Shown here one piece after another: positions 25,855-35,236 of a stretch of 64,000 nt of DNA. The notes beneath the pieces were generated by a model. The model did no database searches, was not told the DNA's origin, and saw nothing but the letters and a program-made list of their open reading frames with translations. Within the stretch, counting starts at the first letter, position 1. Each line of letters opens with the position of its first letter. The DNA is from Paenibacillus pinihumi DSM 23905 = JCM 16419 (lineage in GTDB: Bacteria > Bacillota > Bacilli > Paenibacillales > Paenibacillaceae), in contig NZ_KE383866.1 of NCBI RefSeq assembly GCF_000422505.1, forward strand, positions 245,342 through 309,341. The letters are read 5' to 3'. The translations under genes were made by a program, and so were the position numbers.

Positions 25855-26696
25855 TGAACATTGCCTTTTCACCTTGTCCGAATGATACATTCGTCTTCCA
25901 TGCCTGGGTGCATGGACTGATTCCCGGTGCCCCGGAGCTGAACGTTACCTATGCCGATATCGATATTACGAATACACTTGCGACTAAGCGGAACGGTCCG
26001 GAAGTGATGAAAATATCCTATGCCGCCCTCCCCTGGGTATTGTCCGAATATGCGCTGCTCCCTTGTGGCGGAGCTCTCGGCCGGGGTTGCGGACCGCTGG
26101 TACTGACCAAAGGGCGGAGTGCAGACAACAGCGATCCGTCCCTCATTAGCGGCAAGACCGTTGCCGTGCCCAGCGAGCGCTCTACCGCTTACCTGCTGTT
26201 CCGGTTGTGGGCGGCCAAGAATGTCCCGGGCGGCGTCGGGCAAATTGTCGTCATGCCCTTCCATGAAATAATGCCGGCAGTGCGCGACGGCCTCGTCGAC
26301 GCGGGCCTCGTCATCCACGAAGCCCGCTTCACTTATCCGACCTACGGGCTGACCATGCTGACTGATTTGGGGAACTGGTGGGAAGCCGATACCGGATTGC
26401 CGATACCGCTTGGAGCCATAATTGCGAAGCGCTCTCTGCCATTGGATGACTTGGCCCGTTGGACACGCGCATCTGTCGAGTATGCCTGGGCCAATCCCGA
26501 CGCGTCCCGGGATTATGTGATGGCGCATGCCCAGGAGCTCTCTCATGATGTAGCCAAGCAGCATATCGATTTATACGTCAACAGCTACACGACTAACCTT
26601 GGCGAAAGCGGCTATGCTGCCGTATTCTCACTGCTTGACCGCGCTTCAGAGGAAGGGCTGGTACCGCAAATCGACCTTGCTGCGCTGAAGCCTTGA
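25854..26696 (+). CDS. mqnD: 1,4-dihydroxy-6-naphthoate synthase MqnD
   Basis: 280 aa. ATG at 25854 shares its A with the mqnB stop, with GGGAGG upstream. The N-terminus FSPCPNDTFVFHAWVHG is the signature of MqnD, a periplasmic-binding-protein-like fold used here as a cytosolic lyase converting cyclic dehypoxanthine futalosine to 1,4-dihydroxy-6-naphthoate. Conserved VMKISYAALPWVL, ALGRGCGPLV and LVIHEARFTY are also present. A strong terminator follows, so mqnBD is a two-gene unit. Confidence 0.92.
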   Translation: MNIAFSPCPNDTFVFHAWVHGLIPGAPELNVTYADIDITNTLATKRNGPEVMKISYAALPWVLSEYALLPCGGALGRGCGPLVLTKGRSADNSDPSLISGKTVAVPSERSTAYLLFRLWAAKNVPGGVGQIVVMPFHEIMPAVRDGLVDAGLVIHEARFTYPTYGLTMLTDLGNWWEADTGLPIPLGAIIAKRSLPLDDLARWTRASVEYAWANPDASRDYVMAHAQELSHDVAKQHIDLYVNSYTTNLGESGYAAVFSLLDRASEEGLVPQIDLAALKP

Positions 26697-26750
26697 TTGG
26701 ACAAGTTCATCCCTGTTCTCGTTCGTGTACTGCGGGAGCTTTGAAAAAGG

Positions 26751-26793
26751 AAACAAGGGTTTCGGACCTGCTGCTCCGAAACCCTTGTTTTTT
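26751..26793 (+). terminator. rho-independent terminator of mqnBD
   Basis: 16-bp perfect arms AAACAAGGGTTTCGGA / TCCGAAACCCTTGTTT with an 8-nt loop and T6. Confidence 0.92.
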
Positions 26794-27143
26794 GTGCACC
26801 TGCAAATTTTCCAGTCCGACCTCTGGCAGGGTTACTCGATTTCTCTGTACTCTTCTGATTAGCTCATTCTTATATTATATACAATGACGGTTTGCAGACA
26901 GGCAGTACATAGACAAGAGCCGTATCGAGCTTCTTACACTTTGCTCACCTTCAGCAACTTTAGACGTTACAATCCAGCAACTTCAAAAACGAACGGGCTT
27001 GTAAATCTTTTCTTTAGTCTTTAGGATCAGCATTGTATATTCCGGAAATATCATCATAAATTACGCAACTGAACTGGATCTATGTTCTTCCAGGCTGCTC
27101 ATGCAAACAGTTTAATAAATAGTGTTAAACATAAAGTGCTTTC
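26794..27143. other. intergenic region without recognisable gene
   Basis: About 350 bp between mqnD's terminator and the lipoprotein gene on the other strand. No ORF with a ribosome binding site and no clear hairpin seen. It marks the visible transition from GC-richer to AT-rich DNA. Confidence 0.5.
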
Positions 27144-28505
27144 CTATTCATTGATTACGTCTTGATAAGCACTGTCTAATAATTGCTGTGCCTCTTGTTG
27201 TAGATCATCTAAAGCACTCTTAATTGGGACATTTTCATATAAAACCATTCTTAACTTTTCCGAAGCCATTTGTTCAAATTGTGATGAAAAGCCTATAGGT
27301 GTATTGGTTAAATTTTGAAAATCATTTTGTAAAGGTTTTAATGTGTAATAAGCTGATAAGTTGTGACCCTCTACATCTTTAAGATAGCTAGAACGAATAT
27401 GCAACTTCCCTGTTTGAGGTGATTTGGAGGTAATACGAGCGAATTCATTACTGTGAATGTATTTTATAAATTTCCAAGCCTCTTTTTTGTTAGTAGAGTT
27501 ATTATAAATTGAAAAAACCTGGTTAATTGAAGTTGTGTTCGTGTAATCAGGGTTATTTGGATTAGTAGGGACAGTTACTATATCCCATTTGAAATTCTCT
27601 TTTAAAACGATTTTGGCTCGCTTTAACTGTTCTAACATCTCTGGCCCAGCTATCGTCATTGCCATTCTTCCAGATAGAAATGGGTCATTTAAATAAAAGG
27701 ACTCATAACTCTCCCAAGACTTGCTTCCATCTAAATCAGGGGAATAAAATGCTCCTGTCTTTTGAGCTTCTAATGCAATAGCATATATATACTCCCAGTT
27801 TGGCGTATTAATAGCCATTTTCATACCAGTAAGATCAACTACATCCAAACCATATGAACTTCCAATAGCATTCCCAAGTTGATACAGATCTCCTCCTGCA
27901 TAGAAACCATAAATACGATCCTTTGAGGATATTGTATCTGTAAAACAAACGGATTTTTCTAATAAATCTTCCCACGACATTTTATCCACAGGAAATGTTA
28001 CTCTATATTTTTCAAACAAATCGATATTATAAAAAAGTACTTTACTATAGTAAAAAGGACTCAATCCAAACAATTCTCCCTCTTTACTTTTTAATAAATC
28101 GATAGTTCCAGGGGCTAAATTTGAAATATCATATTTATCTTGTTTAATCATTGAAGATATCTCTGTCAGCTTACCATCATGACTTAACTTCTGATATTGG
28201 TCCAACGAAAGAAAAAGAATATCCGGCTGAATTTTATCAATTATTTTCTGAAAATCAAAATCTATATCAATTGAACTACTACCCTGCTCCTCCTCAATAG
28301 TCACAATTTCAAAATCTATTTCAGGATTAAGTGCCGAGTATAGCATCCCAAAATCATTAAAAAATTCTTTTTCATCAAAATACAATACTTTTAATTTCTG
28401 CCTTTCATTTTTTAAAGGATATTGCTGAATTGTGCTGCATCCGGGTAATAAAATTATGATTAGTACTATTACTAAAATCTGATAATGCTTCGTTTCATGT
28501 CGCAT
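27144..28505 (-). CDS. extracellular solute-binding-type lipoprotein
   Basis: 453 aa with an N-terminal hydrophobic stretch and lipobox LLPGC (C23), so it is a lipid-anchored surface protein. The body resembles family 1 sugar-type solute-binding proteins: segments such as DILFLSLDQYQKL, FGLSPFYYSKVLFYNIDLFEKY, MSWEDLLEKSVCF and NKKEAWKFIKYIHSNEFARI are typical. It follows an FtsX-like ABC permease gene by about 100 bp on the same strand. The usual two MalFG-type importer permeases are missing, which is unusual for this protein class; a signalling or accessory role beside the FtsX-type transporter is possible. Confidence 0.78.
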   Translation of the reverse strand: MRHETKHYQILVIVLIIILLPGCSTIQQYPLKNERQKLKVLYFDEKEFFNDFGMLYSALNPEIDFEIVTIEEEQGSSSIDIDFDFQKIIDKIQPDILFLSLDQYQKLSHDGKLTEISSMIKQDKYDISNLAPGTIDLLKSKEGELFGLSPFYYSKVLFYNIDLFEKYRVTFPVDKMSWEDLLEKSVCFTDTISSKDRIYGFYAGGDLYQLGNAIGSSYGLDVVDLTGMKMAINTPNWEYIYAIALEAQKTGAFYSPDLDGSKSWESYESFYLNDPFLSGRMAMTIAGPEMLEQLKRAKIVLKENFKWDIVTVPTNPNNPDYTNTTSINQVFSIYNNSTNKKEAWKFIKYIHSNEFARITSKSPQTGKLHIRSSYLKDVEGHNLSAYYTLKPLQNDFQNLTNTPIGFSSQFEQMASEKLRMVLYENVPIKSALDDLQQEAQQLLDSAYQDVINE

Positions 28506-28602
28506 TTTACCGCCTCTTTCTTTAAGTCCCTGTTGAAACCAGCACTTTTTAAATTCATTTTATTTTGTTTGATTTTTCATTTCTACAATCTTAGCTTCCT
28601 CA

Positions 28603-31017
28603 CTAATCTTCAATTTTTAGTAAAGTTGATATCGAATCTTTTTTGATTCTCTTCTTAAGAAATATAGCTCCAATTAAAAGAAATAATAGTATCAAAATAC
28701 TTGTGTATAACAAGAGGAAAATATAATCCATAAAGGGATAACTAAGAACACTATTATAAAGATAGGTCAAATAAATGCTACTGCTGATTAGAACAGCAAA
28801 ACTAAAGTAAAACAAAGCTTCTAGAAGTAAGTAGAAAAAAACTTGATTTGTATTCATACCAAGTGACCTATAAATTCCCCAATTCCTTTTTTGCAACTGA
28901 TATTTCCCAAAAATAATTACATACATCGAACAAATTGAAATTATAATAGAAATATAAAAAGCGAACCTGCCTGAAAAACTTAAGAAATCTGATATTCTTG
29001 TATTATCATGAATTAGGTCTGGAATATATTGAAATAAACTACCTGGAATCCCTGCTGTAAGTAAGTATACCGAGTTGTATATTTCATTCTTTTCTTCAAC
29101 AGACAAATTTTCGTTGGTATATATGGTTAGGTTAATATACCCCGTACTTATTCCACTAGTAAAGACGGAGTCTTCACTCATAATCAGTGTTATTTCATTT
29201 TTATTGGCATTTCCATTTTCCAGGTAATTACGATCCAAAATATCAATGATTTTAAAATCCCATTCTTTGGACTCCAAAGTATTATCTTTGAGAACTGCCT
29301 TTGACAAAGCAATATTTTTTCCTAGCATCCTCTCTCTCTCTTTAGCAGAGATACCGGGAATGTATATGATTATTGAGGAATCTAAATTCTCCTCCATTCC
29401 AATAGAATATTCTTTTCTTATTTCATCCTCCTTCATTAAGACGTATCTCACATCAGGAATGATTAACTTATCATTGGACGCCAGGTATTCTTCAACTCTA
29501 TGCCCTTTTCGCGAATCCAAAAGCGACTTTGACATATCACTCCTCTTCATTATTGCTCTTACATCTACCATAAAAGGCTCTTTTTCAAAATGCTTTATTC
29601 CACTCAACTGTTCAATTTTACTCACATCAGATGGTGAAAAAGTCAAGCCTTTCGTTACCACTACACTTCTGCCGCTTACAAGTTTAGTTCCTATTAACTC
29701 TTGTGAAGTCAAATAAAAATCAATTTTTGTTGTCCATCCTCCTTTTAACTCATTTGCTATCGTATTTGAAAATAAAAGCAAAAGAATCGTAAAACAAATT
29801 GTGAATATGGACAGTAAAGATTGCTTAGGATATAACAAAATTTGCATCATCAATTGCTTTATATTAAACTTATTATGATTAACACGAGCCAAGAGTTCTA
29901 TGTCTCTCGATTCAACCTGTAAATTTCTATTAATCCCTTTATGATTTACTTTTCTTAATTTCAAATATGATAACGTTAAAATAATGGCAAAGAGTATAAC
30001 AAACCAAAGCAAATTAATATAATATAACCCATCTAAAAAGTTAGCTTCAATAATTCCGTAACTAGTCCTCACAATCATATACCGGAAAAATAATATTAAT
30101 GGTATTGAACATAATGATCCTAGAATAAATATAATGGTTATTTGTAAACATTGAATTATATGAAGATGTCTTGTTGTACATCCTAATGCCCTAAAAACTG
30201 AGTATTTGGCTACTTGATTTGAATTGTAGTAAGCAAAAATAGTGAGAATACATAGTAATGACACAATTAAAATTATAAATTGCAAAATATAAGATAAAAC
30301 CATTATTTTCTCATAATCTTTAAGACCATGATGTATTAGTCTATCGTTCAGAAAACCATTTTCATTATTTTCACGAATATAATTTCTTGCATTGATCTCA
30401 TTTGTTTTTATAGAGTTATTGGTATCATATTCAAGCAAGAAATTTGTGTTTCCGTCGTTTTCATCTAAAAAATTGATTTTTGATAGAAACATATTTGGAT
30501 AATTAATACCAACAGTTGTCCACCTTGATGAATAGTTTTCTACAACACCAACTAATGTTAAACTAACTTCTATATTTTCATCAATGATGAAGGTTTTAGA
30601 TTCGTTAATCTTCCAATTTGAATCCAATGAATCCAGGTAATAGGACTCGACTGCTACTTCATTATTTTCAACAGGAAATCTACCCGTTTTTAGTTTTAGT
30701 TCTCCTAGTTCTATAAAATTATTATCTGCCCACCCTAAAGTTGCTATTAAATGATTAGATATCGCAATTTCTTTTAAAACTTTAAACTTCCCTGAATCAG
30801 GCAGTATTTCATTTAAATTGTTGTCATCCTTGATATTCAACAAAACTCCTGTAAAACCACCATATTGTTGAAAAGATTGTTTTAACATGTGAGCTTTTAT
30901 ACTTTCTGTCGAAGAAAAAATTGCTATTATAGAAGATATAATTAATGAAAATACAACTAAAAATAAAAGTAACCATTTTTTTCTAGAAAATACCAAATAA
31001 AATGAAATTTTAAGCAT
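28603..31017 (-). CDS. FtsX/MacB-type ABC transporter permease
   Basis: 804 aa from the ATG at 31017, preceded by GGAGGGG inside the ATPase gene; the frame is open to 31050. One N-terminal membrane segment (about 10-30), an extracytoplasmic domain, three helices (about 255-355), a second large extracytoplasmic domain and three C-terminal helices give the duplicated FtsX layout. The final segments (YQLQKRNWGIYRSLGMNTNQVF) match the FtsX C-terminal consensus. Such permeases act by mechanotransmission or export of lipids, peptides or antibiotics rather than classical import. The gene is AT-rich like its neighbours. Confidence 0.82.
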   Translation of the reverse strand: MLKISFYLVFSRKKWLLLFLVVFSLIISSIIAIFSSTESIKAHMLKQSFQQYGGFTGVLLNIKDDNNLNEILPDSGKFKVLKEIAISNHLIATLGWADNNFIELGELKLKTGRFPVENNEVAVESYYLDSLDSNWKINESKTFIIDENIEVSLTLVGVVENYSSRWTTVGINYPNMFLSKINFLDENDGNTNFLLEYDTNNSIKTNEINARNYIRENNENGFLNDRLIHHGLKDYEKIMVLSYILQFIILIVSLLCILTIFAYYNSNQVAKYSVFRALGCTTRHLHIIQCLQITIIFILGSLCSIPLILFFRYMIVRTSYGIIEANFLDGLYYINLLWFVILFAIILTLSYLKLRKVNHKGINRNLQVESRDIELLARVNHNKFNIKQLMMQILLYPKQSLLSIFTICFTILLLLFSNTIANELKGGWTTKIDFYLTSQELIGTKLVSGRSVVVTKGLTFSPSDVSKIEQLSGIKHFEKEPFMVDVRAIMKRSDMSKSLLDSRKGHRVEEYLASNDKLIIPDVRYVLMKEDEIRKEYSIGMEENLDSSIIIYIPGISAKERERMLGKNIALSKAVLKDNTLESKEWDFKIIDILDRNYLENGNANKNEITLIMSEDSVFTSGISTGYINLTIYTNENLSVEEKNEIYNSVYLLTAGIPGSLFQYIPDLIHDNTRISDFLSFSGRFAFYISIIISICSMYVIIFGKYQLQKRNWGIYRSLGMNTNQVFFYLLLEALFYFSFAVLISSSIYLTYLYNSVLSYPFMDYIFLLLYTSILILLFLLIGAIFLKKRIKKDSISTLLKIED

Positions 31018-31693
31018 TTTTCCCCTCCATAGAGAGAATACCATCTTCAAGAACGATCCCTACATGTTTATAATCAATTAAATTTTTTTGATGTGTAACA
31101 ATTACTACTGTAGTTTCTTTTTTCATTGCTATATTGCAAAGAACGTTTGAAATATTACGGCTATTAAAATCATCTAAATTTCCAGTTGGCTCATCAGCAA
31201 ATATAATTTCAGGGTTTGTGATTAATGCTCTCGCTATAGCAACCCTTTGTTGCTGTCCACCCGACAATTGAAAGGGTTTTTTCTTTAATAATTGAAATAT
31301 TCCTAGTTCTTCTGATATTTGTTTTATACTATGACTAGTTATCTCCAAAGCTTTACTGAAATACTTTGGAAGTTCTATGTTTTCTTCTATCGTTAATTCA
31401 GGTATTAAATTAAAATTCTGAAATATAAAACCAATTTCTTTGTTCCTTATTTTAGATTGCTCTTTATCAGATAGGTCATAAAAAGATCTATTCTTAAAAA
31501 AAACACTACCGGATGTTGGTCGATCTATTCCTCCTAATATATTTAGAAGTGTAGATTTCCCACTACCGCTTTTTCCTTTAATTACATAGGTAATTCCCTT
31601 CTCTAAACTAATAGAGGTGGATTGTAATTCATAATTTATACTATCGGGATTATATTTTTTTGATATATTGTTTGCTCTCAATATAGTTACCAT
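31010..31693 (-). CDS. ABC transporter ATP-binding protein (LolD/MacB type)
   Basis: About 227 aa. Walker A GKSGSGKST, signature LSGGQQQRVAIARAL, Walker B IIFADEPTGNLD, H-loop VTHQ. The phrase FADEPTGNLD with an FtsX-like permease is diagnostic of the LolCDE/MacB class. Start taken as the ATG at 31693 (MVTILRANN); an ATG four codons upstream is also possible and neither has a strong ribosome binding site. It overlaps the permease gene by 8 bp. Confidence 0.87.
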   Translation of the reverse strand: MVTILRANNISKKYNPDSINYELQSTSISLEKGITYVIKGKSGSGKSTLLNILGGIDRPTSGSVFFKNRSFYDLSDKEQSKIRNKEIGFIFQNFNLIPELTIEENIELPKYFSKALEITSHSIKQISEELGIFQLLKKKPFQLSGGQQQRVAIARALITNPEIIFADEPTGNLDDFNSRNISNVLCNIAMKKETTVVIVTHQKNLIDYKHVGIVLEDGILSMEGKNA

Positions 31694-31749
31694 AATAATC
31701 ATCACTTTCGTTTAAATATTTTTCTGAAAATAAGAAAATACCCATAAGG

Positions 31750-31850
31750 AGTTTCGTGTGAATGAGGTTATCACACCATCATTCACACAGGAGAAACCCA
31801 GCATGAGCTACTCACAACTTAGCATTATTGGCCACAATAGTTAGAAATAC
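31750..31850 (+). pseudogene. possible IS30-type transposase scrap
   Basis: A short frame beginning ATG at 31803 reads MSYSQLSII, strikingly like the first residues of IS30-family transposases, with GGAG upstream, and stops after 13 codons. The homologous region does not continue. It is a possible remnant only. Confidence 0.25.
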
Positions 31851-32005
31851 TAATGATACCATTGTCCATTTACTTGGTCGGAATTAATTTACTATATAAG
31901 CTGATATCTAAATAAGTTAGACTAAAGACTAGAGGACTTTGGTAAAGGAGTTTCCGGCCTGCATTTTTGCACCTGAAAAATTCACTATGTCTCTCACTTC
32001 AAATT

Positions 32006-32569
32006 TCAGACTACCTCTGAATCATTTTTGAAATTTTTATATTTAGAGGTGTTCAATTTACTTAAACAAATTTTAGTAATAGTGTATCCCAACAAAATCC
32101 CTGTCGAATTCAAAATAATGTCATCTATATCTACTGATCGCATTCCTATTTTAAATAAATACATCATTAATTGCCCAAACTCAATAATGGTGGGAATCAA
32201 TAACGAATATAAAATAATGTTTATGTTGAAGAGTCTTAAACTAAAATAGTAATAAAATCCTAATGGTAAAGTTAGAACTAAATTACCTAAAATGTTCAAT
32301 AAAGATATTTTAAAAGAATCAAACATAAAATAATTCACTATAGTTTTGAATGGAATAAAATTGTATAACAAATAATTTGTATGAAGATTGTTTTTCACCC
32401 AAACTATAAAGATCAAACTAAACATATAAAATACATATGTTAAAGTAAAAAGTTCTTTCCAAGAAAACACACTCTTTTTCTTGAATAATAGATAAATAAT
32501 ACGGATAGGTAAATATATTAATATCAACAAACCTGAAAAAGAAACAAGATCCATTATAAATCTAGCCAT
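32006..32569 (-). CDS. VanZ-like family membrane protein
   Basis: 187 aa, four to five membrane segments. The VanZ-like pattern is present: NFIPFKTI, then NILGNLVLTLPLGF, LLIPTIIEFGQLMMY and RSVDIDDIILNSTGILLGY. VanZ proteins lower the binding of glycopeptide/lipoglycopeptide antibiotics at the surface in some Firmicutes, but most chromosomal members have no defined function. It lies within the AT-rich zone between the ABC genes and an IS630 element, apparently as a single gene. Confidence 0.82.
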   Translation of the reverse strand: MARFIMDLVSFSGLLILIYLPIRIIYLLFKKKSVFSWKELFTLTYVFYMFSLIFIVWVKNNLHTNYLLYNFIPFKTIVNYFMFDSFKISLLNILGNLVLTLPLGFYYYFSLRLFNINIILYSLLIPTIIEFGQLMMYLFKIGMRSVDIDDIILNSTGILLGYTITKICLSKLNTSKYKNFKNDSEVV

Positions 32570-32863
32570 CGTAATCCCCTTAAATGTTTATCTTATATAG
32601 ATAATTTTTAAGCTCATGTCTTTCTCTGATCGCCATGCTGGACTTAAGCTAAATACAGAAAATACAGCTCTGTTCCTTTGAACAGTGCCAAACAAACTTG
32701 AAAATTCATTTGGCTAAGCGGACAATCAAAATCCTTAATTTACCATGCTTTGAAGCAAATCAAGAGTATCATTAATTTCCTCATTACTTTAGGAGTTCAA
32801 TTTAAAACTCAAGCCTTAAATTATGCAAACGAAACTTTTTAAGCTACTTATCAATTTTTTAAG

Positions 32864-34004
32864 TATATAGACCGCAATTAAGATCATAACCGAAGAAGCA
32901 AACGATCAATGGTTTCCATCGGATGCTGATTGATCCGATTCATAAATTGGCTTACATGAAGCTTGATCTTATAGAATTTTTCAAAGAATACTTTATTGAC
33001 TACGTCCGCTTTGAGCCATAGCCTCAAGCCTTCCACCGGATTAAGGTTCGGGCTGTAAGGCGGTAGAAAGAGCAACTGTAAACGAGGATGTTTTTGAGAA
33101 ACGACTGTAACGCTTTAGCATGATGAATACGGCTGTTGTCCAGGATCAAGGCCATTTTTCCCGATGGGTACGCACAGAGCAGATCTTCAAGAAAGCGAAC
33201 AAAAGCCGCGACATCGGCCTTCTCTTCCTCCCGGTGATGCACCTGCCCGGTTTCGTAGTTAATCACTCCAAACAAATTGGCTCCTTCATGCTTGCCGTAA
33301 GTCGGCACTTTACGTTGCCTGCCACGCGGGAACCAATTGTATTGCAGCGCTTGATAGGAGCGAATCATGGATTCATCTTCAAACAGCAGATGATTGATTT
33401 CTTCGGCTTCCACTTGTTTCTTGAGCTGCGCGAAAGTTTGCTTGCGGAAAAGCGCTTGGACATCCGCATCGGCTTTGACGAGCGAATAAGTCGCTTTGGT
33501 AAAGCTGAAGTTCATGCGTCCCAGCATCGCGCTGATGCCGCGTACGCTCATGGTGACATCAAACGTCATCTTGATCCACTCAGCTACCAGTGGAAGCGTC
33601 CAGGTGTGACGCGCTTCAAAATCAACATCGGCTGGGGTCTTCTGCTCTAGCATGGCGCCCAGTTGATTGCGTTGCTCATCCGTGAGCTTCGGCGGTTGTC
33701 CAGGAGAATGATCCAATTCCAGTCCTTCAAGACCACCTTTTTGATACGCTTGCCAATACAGGCTGATCATTTGGCGCGTGCGATGGAGCAACTGGCCAAT
33801 CTCCTCAAACGAGTGACCTTCAAAACGAAGGCGGACAGCCAGGTACCTCTCGTAAAGCCGTTTATTTGATGTTTCTCTCATAGATGCATTGAGTTTATCG
33901 ATTTTTTCGGTACTCATTTTCATCACCACTGGGTTCTTGTTACTAATGAATACCCAGTTTGTGGATAGTGCGACTTTGTTCGCTTATTTTTTGCGTTCTA
34001 TATA
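32864..34004 (-). mobile_element. IS630-family insertion sequence
   Basis: About 1.14 kb bounded by imperfect terminal inverted repeats. The left end reads TATATAGACCGCAA and the right end, on the other strand, TATATAGAACGCAA. TA dinucleotides flank both ends, as expected for IS630/Tc1-type insertion at TA. It carries a single transposase gene interrupted by a frameshift. It splits the AT-rich zone between the VanZ-like gene and a small secreted protein gene. Confidence 0.85.
32884..33929 (-). pseudogene. IS630-family transposase, frameshifted
   Basis: The N-terminal part (33929 to about 33090) has a Tc1/IS630 helix-turn-helix (FEEIGQLLHRTRQMISLYWQAYQKGG) and the first two catalytic Asp: FEDES (D185) and LILDNSRIHH (about D266). 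The third acidic region, FLPPYSPNLNPVEGLRLWLKAD, occurs in the next frame (33075 to 32884). The break falls at a run of five A in the coding strand (33091-33095); one additional A would restore the frame LKKHPRLQLLFLPPYSP. It is either a disabling 1-base deletion, a sequencing error, or a -1 frameshift used naturally. Confidence 0.85.
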
Positions 34005-34040
34005 GCATGAATAGCACTTTTTTATAATCCATGAAAATTT

Positions 34041-34093
34041 AAAGTCATCTTAAAATTCACCTACTAATAGCAGGTGAATTTCGAGATGACTTT
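34041..34093 (-). terminator. long hairpin, probable terminator of the secreted-protein gene
   Basis: Two-part stem AAAGTCATCT / AGATGACTTT and AAATTCACCT / AGGTGAATTT separated by a 2-nt internal loop, 9-nt apical loop. Minus-strand tail TTTAAATTTT. It lies about 110 bp downstream of the 137-aa secreted protein gene. Confidence 0.6.
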
Positions 34094-34200
34094 CCACGAC
34101 TAAGTTCATTGTGGAAGCAAACATCAATAAGCTTTAAAACGTTTCAGTTAATAATTATCGTTATTCTCTTAATTTAATCAGCATACAAATTTCACAGTTT

Positions 34201-34614
34201 TTATGATTGTTTAAGAGAACCGTCTCCTATAATTTTCAAAGAGTTACCTGTAGTTTTTGTAACTTCTACATGGTAATCCCCAGCGCTTATTACACCAAAA
34301 TTTTTTGTATAACTACTGCCATCCGCCTTGATATTACCAACCGTATAGTAAGTATTCCAATTTTTTTCTATTCTAACACTGAACTCATCTTTACTTGAAG
34401 AAACCTGATAGCCATTACTGCCCAAAATATAACTTTGCCCAGTTACTGTGGTACTTACTGCGGAGTTAGATAAACTGTGTTTATTAGTCCCTATTACCCT
34501 TGTATCAATTTCAAAAGAATAATATCCAGTATAGGCAGCTGAAACAGTTACAGACATAGCCACAGTTAATACTGATGTTAGAAAAACTCCCCCTAAGATC
34601 TTTTTTTTCATCAT
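34201..34614 (-). CDS. small secreted protein of unknown function
   Basis: 137 aa. A classical signal peptide (KKKILGGVFLTSVLTVAM then VSAA, cleavage near residue 26-27) precedes a roughly 110-residue mature domain rich in Thr/Ser/Tyr/Gly with alternating beta-strand pattern and no Cys. No family recognised. The gene has a GGATGATTTAATG context and a hairpin downstream. The VanZ gene and ABC genes lie on the same strand beyond the IS630 insertion, so before that insertion it may have been nearer to them. A secreted bacteriocin-like or envelope protein is possible but unsupported. Confidence 0.65.
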   Translation of the reverse strand: MMKKKILGGVFLTSVLTVAMSVTVSAAYTGYYSFEIDTRVIGTNKHSLSNSAVSTTVTGQSYILGSNGYQVSSSKDEFSVRIEKNWNTYYTVGNIKADGSSYTKNFGVISAGDYHVEVTKTTGNSLKIIGDGSLKQS

Positions 34615-35236
34615 TAAATCATCCTTTCAAATTTTCTAGACTTATTACAAAATCTTGATTAATAGTATAAGTATAATAGTTTCTATACATTCTAAAATCT
34701 TAACGCATTACTTGGTTTAAATATCCATTTTAGAATCAGGAAAACTTTAAATACTCTAATATACTATTTTTCATCATTTATGTAATAAACCCTTTTTTTA
34801 CATTTTAATTTTAGCAAACTCTATTTAAAAACTCAATGTTTCCATAGAACTATTTTTAGAAGATTTACCGACATAAGGAGTCTTGCAATGATTTTTAATT
34901 TAGAAGCGTCGCTCCGATAAAAAGACCTCTAAGTTATTTCTTTTTTCACATTATCTCTTCACTTTGCACAGTAAAAAGCATCTGTATTAAATGGTAGGCA
35001 GTAAAAAAGAGCTCGTGTTATGATGGCTCAACACTGTTGACCGTTGGAAATTTTTATGGTCAAAAAGGGATAAACATTAAATTGTTATGACAAAGGAACA
35101 AAGCAGGAGGTAGTTAGACTTGGACTGGAGGAATAATGGAATTACCCCATGAATAAGAAGTTCAGAATCATGAGTGAAACACAAATTATTGATTAGGTGA
35201 GGAAATTTTAGCGTGAAGAAACCTTTGTGGATTGTT
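34615..35236. other. AT-rich intergenic region
   Basis: About 620 bp between the secreted-protein gene and the IS3-type remnant. Only very short frames with chance ribosome binding sites are present (for example near 35130) and I see no gene. It presumably contains the promoter of the secreted-protein gene. Confidence 0.5.

Noticed and set aside
32580..32863. Remnant gene or IS between VanZ and IS630
   Set aside because: No readable frame or recognisable ends; only AT-rich sequence.
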